Part shown: one piece after another, positions 56,673 to 64,000 of the stretch
How the letters are laid out: each line of letters begins with the position of its first letter
Numbering within the stretch: the stretch's first letter is position 1
Origin: Proteles cristata cristata
Lineage: Eukaryota > Chordata > Mammalia > Carnivora > Hyaenidae
Length of the DNA stretch: 64,000 nt
Direction: 5' to 3'
Assembly: GCA_017311185.1 (NCBI GenBank)
Contig: JAESUZ010002383.1
Coordinates: 2,108,001-2,172,000, forward strand
Translations under genes and position numbers: made by a program
The notes under the pieces: model-generated
What the model was told of the DNA's origin: nothing
Database searches by the model: none
Seen by the model: the letters and a program-made list of their open reading frames with translations, nothing else

Positions 56673-56885
56673 AAGCAGTGCGGTGTCTGCGTGGCTCAGT
56701 CAGTCAAGCACTGGACTTCGGCTTGGGTCAGGATCTCATGGTTCACGGGTTCAAGCCCCGTGTTGGGCTCTGTGTGTGTCTCCCTCTCTCTCGGTCCTTC
56801 CCCCATTTGTACTGTCTGTCTTTCTGTCTCTCTTTCTCTCACTCAAAAATAAACGTTCAGAAAAATAAACTAAAATTAAAAAAAT
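56673..56885 (+). mobile_element. CAN-SINE, second of a head-to-tail pair
   Basis: The head GGTGTCTGCGTGGCTCAGTC directly follows the tail of the first copy. The body lacks the GCTGACAGCTCAGAGCCTGG segment: GGGCTCTGTGTGTGTCTCCC jumps straight to the CT-rich part. The A-rich tail ends at the second AAATGCAACA (56886-56895). Confidence 0.92.
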
Positions 56886-57674
56886 AAATGCAACATACTT
56901 CTGTATTAATTTTGTATCCTGCAACCTTACTGAACTCATTTCTAGAGTTTTTTTTGTGTGTGTGTGAATTTTTTTAGGGTTTTTCTATGTAATATCATGT
57001 GATCTGCAAACAGTGACAGTTTCATTTTTTTCACCAATTAAGATGCCTTTTATTTCTTGTCTGATTGCTGTGGATAGGACTTCTAGAACTATGCTGAATG
57101 CAAGTTGTGAGAGTGGACATCCTTGTCTTGTTTCTGATCTTAGAAGAAATGCTTTAAGCATTTCTCCATTGAGTATGTTAGCTGTAGGTTTGTCATATGT
57201 GGCTTTTATCATGTTGAGGTATGTTGCCTCTAAATCCTCTTTATTGAGTATTTTTATCATGAATAGATATTTCATCTTGTCATATGCTTTTTCTTTATCT
57301 GTTGAGATGTTTCATATGATTTTTACCCTTCACTTTGTTAATATGGTGTACTATACTGATAGATTTGTGTATGCTGAACCACCTTTGCATTCCTGGAATA
57401 AATCTCACTTGCCCATGGTGAATGATCCTTTTAAGTCATTGTTGAATTCAGTTTGCTAATATGTTGTTGAGGATTTTTGCATGTACGTTCATCAGAAATA
57501 TTGGCCTATCAATTATTTATTTATTTGTAGTGTCTTTATCTGGTTTATCAGGGCAATGCTAACCTTGTAGAATAAATTGAAAGCATTCCTTCTTCTTCTA
57601 TTTTTTGGAATACTTTGAGAAGGTTAAGTATTAACTCTTATTTTTTTAACCCTACTTCTTCAGAACCTCTGTTC

Positions 57675-57768
57675 CTAATTCTTTTTTTTTTTTTAATTTT
57701 ACTAAGTTTCAAATCTTAATTTCAGTATAGATAATGTATAGTGTTACATTAGTTTCAGGTGTACAAGC
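57675..57768 (-). mobile_element. Very short L1 3' end inserted in the long L1
   Basis: Poly(T) and then TTTCAGTATAGATAATGTAT and AGTTTCAGGTGTACAAGC is the extreme 3' end of a carnivore L1 in antisense. TAATTCT occurs at both edges. The host L1 reading resumes with TACTTTAAATGTTTGGTAG. Confidence 0.75.
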
Positions 57769-58085
57769 TATTAATTCTACTTTAAATGTTTGGTAGATTT
57801 CACTTAGGAAGCCAACTAGTCTTGGACTTTTGTTTGTTGGGAAATTGTGATTACTGATTTAATTTTGTTATTTGTAATCTGTCCATGTTTTCTGTTTCTT
57901 CATAAATCTAATTTGCAATATTGTATGTTTCTACGAATTTATCCATTTCTTCTGGGTTGTCCAATTTGTTGGCATATAATTTTTCATGGTATTGCCTATA
58001 ATTCTTTCTATCTCTGTAGTTTCGATTTCAAGTTCTCTTTCATTTGTCATTTTATTTATTTGATTTGAATCTTCTTTCTTTTTCC

Positions 58086-58302
58086 TTTCATTCATTCATT
58101 CATTCATTCATTCATTCATTCATTCATTTATGAGGCAGAGAGCACGAGAATGGGGTAGGGGCAGAGAGAGGAAGATAGAGGATCCAAAGTGGATTCTACA
58201 CTGGCAGCAAAGAGCCTGACAATGAGGCTCAGATTCACAAACCATGAGACCATGACCTGAGCCAAAGTCAGACACTCAATTGACTGAGCCACCCAGGTGC
58301 CC
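58086..58302 (-). mobile_element. CAN-SINE nested in the long L1, with (ATTC)n tail
   Basis: The tail is about ten TTCA/ATTC units (58088-58131), a microsatellite grown from a poly(A) tail. The body is diverged (GGATCCAAAGTGGATTCTAC), and the head ends GAGCCACCCAGGTGCCCC. Confidence 0.92.
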
Positions 58303-58889
58303 CTTCTTCTTTTTTTTTTTTTTCTTGATGAATCTGGCTAAAGGTTTATCAATTTTCTGTATGTATTCAAATAACCAGCTCTTAGTTTCATTTAATATTA
58401 TTTTTTAGTTTTTATTTCTTTTATTTCCATTCTGTTCCTTATTATTTCCTTCTTATACGACAGGCTATTCTAGTTCATTTAGGTATAAAATTCAGTTGTT
58501 TTTTTTTTTTTTTTGAGATTTTTCTTTTTTTTTTGAGGTATGTCTGTATTGTTACAAACTTCCCTCTTAGAACTGCCTTTGCTGTGTTCCAAAGATTTTG
58601 AGCCTTTGCATTTCTATTTTCAGTTTTCTCTGGGGATTTTTTAAATTTCCTTTTCAATTTCTTTGTTGACCCATTGGTTACTGTGTAGCATGTTTAGCCT
58701 CGATACGTTTGTGGTTTTCTTCACTTGTTTTCTTGTAATTGATTTCTAGTTTTATAACATTTTGGCCAGGCAAGATGCTTGATATGATTTAAGTCTTAAT
58801 TTATTGAGACTCCTTTTGTGGTCTAACATGTGATCTGTCCTGAATAGGGACATAAACCCATGTGCAACTTCTCTACTTTGCATTTTCAC

Positions 58890-59220
58890 TGAAGCAGGGC
58901 CTCACAGTGCTAGGTCTTCTTCATTAAGTCCCTTCTGCATTGAGTGTCCTCTCTAGCCTTCCATTTCTTCTGCTTGATGATTCTTGTCCATTCTTCTAGA
59001 CCCAACTCAAATGTCACACTGCAGAGTCATCCTTCTTTCCCATTCTGTCCCCAGGTTGTATTTCACCACCTTAGTCTGTTTGTTCATTTTGTTCCCTGCC
59101 CGTTTTCACATTCATAAGTAATGACTTCCTCTGGTGATTTTCCTACATTTGTGCTCTCCGGAGGCTGTGAATAGATGATGTTGTCCTTAGCTTCAGGGCT
59201 TGGCATGTAGACCTTAAAAT
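58890..59220 (+). mobile_element. L2 LINE fragment, sense
   Basis: CCCAACTCAAATGTCACACT, TTTCACCACCTTAGTCTG and GCTTCAGGGCTTGGCATGTA follow the L2 3' order. Confidence 0.65.
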
Positions 59221-59224
59221 GTGA

Positions 59225-60978
59225 ATGACTCAAATACAAATCCCCTTCTAAAATGCAGTTTTTTTCTGGTGGAACAGCAGCTATAGCTGGGATTGGCTGA
59301 CATTAGATGAGAATAAGAGTGAGACTTGGCATGTAAACCTAGGGAGTTGGAGGTCTGGTCAGAGAGAAGTGATGCATTCATTAGTGGAGGATGCTAAAGG
59401 CATGGTGACTCTTTGCAAGATTATCTACCGCAGACCCTGTCAGCCCACATAAATTTACCTGATAATTATCTTCTGGGCTTGCCTTTCTCCCTTCCTCTCT
59501 TCCTTTCATCAAGAAAATATAGAGTATAGATAGATAGATATAAAGAGTGTATATAGACACAATGCTATACATATACATATATACATACATATATACATAC
59601 ACTGATGAACCTCTGTATTTTCAGTGCAACCTTTAGAGATGCACGGTATGGTAGTCACTATCCATATGTGGCCATTTAAATTGTAATTTATTGAAAGTAA
59701 TTGAAATTAAAATTTCATTTCTTCAGTTGCTCCAGCAACATTTGAAGCACTCAATAGCCACATATGGCTAATGCAGAATAGAAAACTCCATCATCACAGA
59801 CAATTCTAGTGCCCTGCGTTGCTATAGAATCTCATTCTTTTATAAATCCCCGTGTTAACTTTTGTCCCTAACATTGAAGCTAGGAAAAAAATAATCCTGT
59901 GTAAATGAGATTTTATTGGGGTGGGTTCTAGAACTTGTACATTCGTTCAGATGTAAAAAAGGGTTGTTTGTTGAGTAAAGTGGTTATGTGTGAGTTGGTG
60001 GTTACATGTTGAGGATGATCTTACCAGGGGGAGGTAGGGACCATTTGCCTAGAGAGTTCTAGCCTGAGGGACCATTCCTCACTCAAGCCACTTCCCTTCA
60101 CATCACAACCTGTGCACAGTGCAGCAGATGGATGGAAGGTAGAGAAGAGAGAGGAGAATGTGAGTAGGAAAGATGGGATCTAGAGTTTAGGGAAATCAAG
60201 GGTAAGAGGAAGATGGTGATCTTGAGTCAAATGTTTGCCATAGCCATTATAGAGAATGAGGAATGGCTCATAATCATTCATTGCTCACTTTCTCCTTCCC
60301 TTTATCCTGCCTCCAAACAGACTTTGTGGCTTTATTGAAAATGGAAGAACACATGGAGCGAGAGAGGACCTAGATAGAGTAAAATAACACCAATGTGCCT
60401 CTCTAAGTACTGTGTGTATGCTCATCACTTGACAGTCTTTTATTTTTCATTACTTCATATTTGAACGATGGCCCAGATTACAAGTGCTTTGGGCACCAGG
60501 GTGAAAGATGATAAATAAAACATAGACACTTTAAGCTGTGGATTGAAGTGATTAATTACCAGGGCTCCTGTGTTTTAGGTCTTTTGTAAATTAGGGGATG
60601 ACTAGACGAAACTTCTCCTGTGTGGCTGTTTGGGTCTGATGGAAAATAACGTAGAATTGGTATAAGACTTATGCTTTATTAATGTGAACCACAGACCTTC
60701 AAAGAAACAATTGATAAGGGACCAAACTTTCAATCTGACATCATTTTGGATGTGAGAGTATCTGTCAGTAGGTTTTGCCCTTAGAATTTCAGAGGTAAGA
60801 AAATAAAGGCTTGCTGCAAGGTTACTCATAGAATTACAATGCTGTGCACAATGAGCACTTTGTAGCCTTTAGCAGAAGAAAAAAGAGATGGCCAGTAGCT
60901 TTAATCATTTCTGTAGATTTCACCAGTCTTCTTTCAGATGTTAAATGTGTCTTGGGCAAGACTAATGCAGACTCTGTC
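59225..60978. other. 1.75 kb mostly unassigned intron
   Basis: It contains a TATA/GATA-rich patch at 59525-59600 and a hAT-like relic at 59625-59825. No exon or other element is recognised from 59830 to 60978. Confidence 0.45.
59625..59825. mobile_element. Ancient hAT-like relic
   Basis: GTAGTCACTATCCATATGTG near the left and AATAGCCACATATGGCTAAT near the right are inverted terminal-type motifs of the same family as the relics at 20683 and 23255. Confidence 0.5.
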
Positions 60979-60982
60979 TTGA

Positions 60983-61092
60983 CTGTACATCAGAAACACC
61001 AGAAGGACTTACTAAAACACAGATCGCTTGACCCCATCCCCAGAGTTTCTGATTCAGCCAGTCGGGGGTGGACTCAAGAATGTGCTGTTCTA
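60983..61092 (+). mobile_element. MER5A-like hAT relic, left part, split by L1
   Basis: ACATCAGAAACACCAGAAGG, AAAACACAGATCGCTTGACC and CCCCAGAGTTTCTGATTCAG are MER5A. The right part resumes at 61606. Confidence 0.85.
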
Positions 61093-61605
61093 GCATTTAC
61101 CCAAGGGATCCAGAAATACTGATGCATAGGAGCACATGTACCCCAATGTTCATAGCAGCACTCTCCACAATAGCTAAAACATGGAAAGAGCCTAAGTGTC
61201 CATCAATAGACGAATGGATCAAGAAGATGTGGTTTATCTATACCATGGAATACTACATGGCAATGAGAAACAATGAAATCTGGCCATGTGTAGCAACATG
61301 GATGGACCTTGAGGGTGTTATGCTGAGCGAAATAAGTCAGGCAGAGAAGGACAAATATCATATGTTTGCACGTATAGGAGGATTAGGAGGAACTTAACGG
61401 AGGAACAAGGGGGAGAAGAAGGGGGAAATGGTGGGGGAAAAGGGAGAGAGGCAAACCATGAGAGACTCTTGAATGCTGACAAAAACTGAGGACTGATGGA
61501 TGTGGGGGGGAGGGGGGATGGGAATGGAGGAGGGCACTTGTGGGGATGAGCACTGGGTGTTATATGGAAACCAACTTGACAATAAACTATTTGTAAGAAA
61601 AAAAA
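61093..61605 (+). mobile_element. Young 5'-truncated LINE-1, sense
   Basis: ORF2 C-terminal frame 61068-61397 includes STIAKTWKEPKCPSIDEWIK, TMEYYMAMRNNEIW and LSEISQAEKDKYHMF, ending in a stop. It is followed by the purine/G-rich UTR and a poly(A) tail near 61597-61605. It is flanked by AAGAATGTGCTGTTCTAG (61075-61092) and AAGAATTTACTGTTCTAA (61606-61623), an 18-nt duplication with three differences. Confidence 0.93.
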
Positions 61606-61665
61606 AGAATTTACTGTTCTAACAAGTTCCCAGGTGATGCTGGTGCTTCTGATTCATAGACCACT
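61606..61665 (+). mobile_element. MER5A-like hAT relic, right part
   Basis: CTAACAAGTTCCCAGGTGAT and GCTGGTGCTTCTGATTCATA continue the MER5A consensus, followed by a worn end (AGACCACTCTCTGA). Confidence 0.85.
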
Positions 61666-62860
61666 CTCTGACGCATATCCAGTGGTCCTGGTTAAATTCA
61701 GCTTCAGTCTGTGTTCCTTTGGGGGATTATGTTGATGGGGGCAATGCCTTTACCTCTTTCTGACTCATAATGTTTTTCACCTGTGGGGTTTGGGCAGAAG
61801 GGGGAAGGAATCTGTGTCATTCCAGTGACCTGGCTGTCAGGTCCATAGACACATTGCCCTTTACTTGCCAGGCCAGGCTTTCCGGTAAAGGCCAGGATGT
61901 GCTGATGGGGCAGCTACCCTCCTTCCAAACCAGGAAGCAGCATACACTTGCAGAAGGCAGCAGCTTTATATTTAGTGTTGGCTCCTGACCCAGATCTTCC
62001 CTGCATTCTGGAGGCCATCACAGTCCCAAGGTGGTAGAGATGTGAAGATGTGACATGGATGCTGAGAACCTTCTAGTGGCCAGGTGGTTGGCCGGAGTGG
62101 CCTCTGGGAAGGAGTCAGGAGAGTGGGTTGTATGTGAGTGGACTTCAAACTCCTTGGGTGACATTAGGCAAGCCTCCTATTCCTTGACTTTCCCATTTTG
62201 ACCACTTATGTTTATGAAACACACTTCTTTCCTTCTCAGACTGAAAAATAGCAGAAAAACAGAAACTGAAATCTGGAGTGGCCTCCAGGGCATTTATGAG
62301 CTGATGTGCAGAACTCTAAGTGCCTGAGGACAAAGCTGCTATGTAAACACAATATATTATTAATAAATTGTTAAAAAAATAGCATCACACTTTCTGCTAA
62401 CAATAGCTAGTTAAGGCTGTGGGAGCAGTTTTGACAGGCAAGCTCCCAGCACTGTTGAAGGAAAGGTGACTGTGGCTTTGAATTCGCAACACATTTAAAA
62501 GAAGAAAATAGGGCTTTAAAACATTTTTAAGAATATTCACAGGTATAGTTGTGAAGAAAATATGATTATATTTTGGTAAGATTCAACATTAATAAACCAA
62601 ACCATCATTTTTTTTGGATTTTCATTACATTTCAGAGCAGTTTTACAATGTGGACTATGTCATAGGCATTTTTACTAGCGTTAAGGTCTTTCCCTTTCAC
62701 GTGTGTGTTGGTAAGTAGTTGATGTCCTTTAAACTCTATGTGGGAACACTTAGAAATCAGCTCATCATTACTTAATCAGTTAGTGACTACATCCACTCTA
62801 TAGATGTGTATGAAGCACTTGATATGTGCCCCCATTGACACTGAGATATAAAAATATAGT
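61666..62860. other. 1.2 kb intron without recognised element
   Basis: Repeat-poor. No exon is found. Confidence 0.45.
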
Positions 62861-62863
62861 TCT

Positions 62864-63080
62864 AGGGGCGCCTGGGTGGCTTAGTCGGTTAAGCGTCCGA
62901 CTTTCGCTTAGGTCATGATCTCGCAGTTTGTGGGTTCGGGCCCTGCGTCGGGCTCTGTGCTGACAGCCAGCTCAGAGCCTGGAGCCTGTTTCAGTCTGTG
63001 ACTCCCTCTCTCTCTGACTCTCTCCTGCTCACGCTCTCTCTCTCTCTCCTAGAAATAAATAAAACATTAAAAAAATTAAA
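62864..63080 (+). mobile_element. Best-preserved young felid CAN-SINE, sense
   Basis: The head GGGGCGCCTGGGTGGCTTAG keeps an A-box-like TGGCTTAGTCGG. The B-box reads GGTTCGGGCCC, with one change from GGTTCGANNCC. The body ends CTCCTAGAAATAAATAAAAC. The insert CAGCCAGCTCAG shows that it carries both forms of the mid-body segment. The flanking duplication is short and A-rich (AAATATAGTTCT, AAATAAATGGTTCT). Confidence 0.95.
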
Positions 63081-63095
63081 AAAATAAATGGTTCT

Positions 63096-63730
63096 TGCCC
63101 TTAAGGGATTTGTAATGTAATTTTGATTAAAGATCTATAAGCAAGATACTATGTGAGGTGACCACCACATCCTTTATATCTGTCTCCTTAAGAAATGTCA
63201 ACAAAATTCAAGTCCACTTTTTGTGCATTGCAGTGGTGTGTCTGCAGTGATCTGGAGAAAATCCTGTAGCATTACTGTTCCCTTTCAGCAAGCAGCTCAG
63301 ACATTCATTTCTTCCCCCATCTCCCCACTCCAGAGAAGTATGGAGATGAAAGCTTCCTGAAGATATTGTAATAAACTGTCTTTAGAAGGTGTAGCACCCT
63401 AAGTGGAGGCTGCCCTATTTGTGCCTCAGAGAGAAAAAGCTGCTCAGTAAATATACTACACATCCCTTAGGGATCATTACACCTATTACATCATTACACC
63501 TATTCCCCCCTCACTAGCTGGGATGACCACTCCTCCTTGCCTTCTGTCCAGGGAGTTGTGGCTTCTACACCAGAGTGGAACTCCCTAAGGATAGGGCCTC
63601 ACCTGGGTTTAGGTGCAGGGCTCCCAGCTCCAGTGCATGTGGGAAGTACCAGGGAGCATTCAAACAAATGCACATGTCTGGGTTCATCCCCAGAGATTCT
63701 GGTACAGTTGGAGTGGTCCCTGAGCAGCTG
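63096..63730. other. Intron sequence without recognised element
   Basis: Nothing is recognised. A diverged hAT stretch is possible at 63560-63720 (GTGGAACTCCCTAAG, TCATCCCCAGAGATTCTGGT). Confidence 0.4.
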
Positions 63731-63733
63731 TTC

Positions 63734-63734
<1 letters not shown>

Positions 63735-63787
<53 letters not shown>
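63735..63787. repeat. (AC)26 microsatellite
   Basis: About 26 uninterrupted AC units, the longest dinucleotide array here. Open frames through it on both strands are artefacts. Confidence 0.97.
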
Positions 63788-63788
<1 letters not shown>

Positions 63789-64000
63789 CTCCAAGGTGAG
63801 TGCAGTATGCCATTGGGTTGAGAAGCACTGAGTTGGTGTCTAAATTTATCTGAAAGAATGAATCACAGACCAGTGTCTCTGGCACTCAGGAAGTTTTTTG
63901 AATTGAGAAAAGTACATCACAACCTGTATATTGGAGGCCTGACTTGGGGCTCTTTTCCTGTAAATGGAACTGCTCATAGTCTTTGCAGACAGGAGTGGTT

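Larger units (their letters stand above)
54025..58855 (-). mobile_element. Long LINE-1, antisense, with several nested insertions
   Basis: The 3' end is at the left (poly(T) at 54025, then the antisense of a TTTCAGGTGTACAATGCAG UTR). The element reads back through ORF2 to about 58855. On the minus strand, 54783-54983 gives KLKIEIQYDTAIPPLGIYPK. The segment 56985-57275 gives reverse transcriptase sequence with RQGCPLSQL, and the usual FADD catalytic box is replaced by a degraded CRSHD stretch. Stops and frameshifts make it inactive. Four SINE sites (one a tandem pair) and one short L1 tail interrupt it. Excluding these, about 3.9 kb of L1 is present. Confidence 0.92.
1..64000 (+). other. TMEM163: Interior of the TMEM163 gene (mostly intron)
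   Basis: Both recognisable coding exons are on the + strand and belong to TMEM163, so the whole window is inferred to be part of its transcription unit. The window starts in the intron before the 44-nt exon and ends in the intron after the 92-nt exon. Intron phases are 1 (upstream), 0 (between the exons) and 2 (downstream). No promoter, CpG island, start codon exon or polyadenylation exon was found. The next coding exon, which must begin by completing an isoleucine codon and continue ACVILG, was not found by eye in 18820-64000. Large introns fit the known large size of this gene in mammals. Confidence 0.85.

Noticed and set aside
56985..57275. Reverse transcriptase frame as a functional gene
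   Set aside because: It is a fragment of the long antisense L1, with a degraded catalytic box, no start context and stops on either side.
58088..58131. CRISPR-like array
   Set aside because: A simple tetranucleotide repeat in a SINE tail, without spacers, in a mammalian genome.
61068..61397. 109-codon open frame as a gene
   Set aside because: It starts in MER5A sequence and runs into the L1 ORF2 C-terminus. It is a chance fusion at an insertion boundary.
62864..62940. tRNA gene
   Set aside because: The tRNA-like head belongs to a SINE with a CT-rich body and A-rich tail. It does not close into a tRNA gene.
63537..63885. Open frames through the AC array on both strands
   Set aside because: They are stop-free only because a dinucleotide repeat has no stop. 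The products are poly(TH) and poly(VC).
18820..64000. Next TMEM163 exon (starting with the rest of I153, then ACVILG)
   Set aside because: No stretch with an AG acceptor followed by this coding was found by eye. A translated search would settle it.
1..64000. A new multi-gene system such as a defence or biosynthetic cluster
   Set aside because: The window is mammalian intron. Only two exons of a known gene are coding, and the rest is repeats and unassigned non-coding DNA.

Overview
The window is mammalian nuclear DNA, and the repeats point to a cat (Felidae). At least 31 copies of the carnivore tRNA-derived CAN-SINE family are present, in the felid form (head GCGCCTGGGTGGCTCAGTCG, CT-rich body, AATAAATAAACATT tail). 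LINE-1 3' ends of carnivore type, older L1M, L2, MIR, hAT (MER5A/MER20-like), Tigger-like and MaLR-like relics fill much of the rest. I see no prokaryotic operon, CRISPR array, rRNA gene or functional tRNA gene.

The only protein-coding sequence I can support is two internal exons of TMEM163 on the + strand: a 44-nt exon at 17337-17380 and a 92-nt exon at 18728-18819. They are separated by a 1347-nt intron and have GTAAGT donors and good polypyrimidine-AG acceptors. Together they encode T108 to I153 (human numbering), the second transmembrane segment with its zinc-binding FDAILD motif. All else is intronic: more than 17.3 kb of the upstream intron and more than 45 kb of the downstream intron. 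No other TMEM163 exon was found by eye.

Layout. 1-17336: upstream intron with antisense L1 pieces at the start, a nested SINE pair near 6 kb, a 5'-inverted L1 at 6.4-7.35 kb, an extreme G-rich tract at 8.29 kb and a repeat-poor block at 10.5-11.9 kb. 17337-18819: the exons, with a CA microsatellite between them. 18820-38400: SINEs, old L1M fragments, an L2, MIRs and a MaLR-like LTR. 38.4-41.1 kb: a DNA-transposon cluster holding a Tigger-like element, a striking 54-bp near-perfect hairpin and a run of hAT relics. 41.1-42.9 kb: repeat-poor. 50.8-53.8 kb: an L2-rich stretch. 54.0-58.85 kb: one long antisense L1 carrying several later insertions. 60.98-61.67 kb: a MER5A split by a young L1. 62.86 kb: one of the best preserved SINEs.

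No new multi-gene system is visible. The signals most worth a second look are the 143-nt hairpin at 39017-39159, the G-quadruplex-type tract at 8287-8316, the insertion stratigraphy and the ordered SINE subfamilies. Family names for old repeats come from remembered consensus sequences, without a database search.
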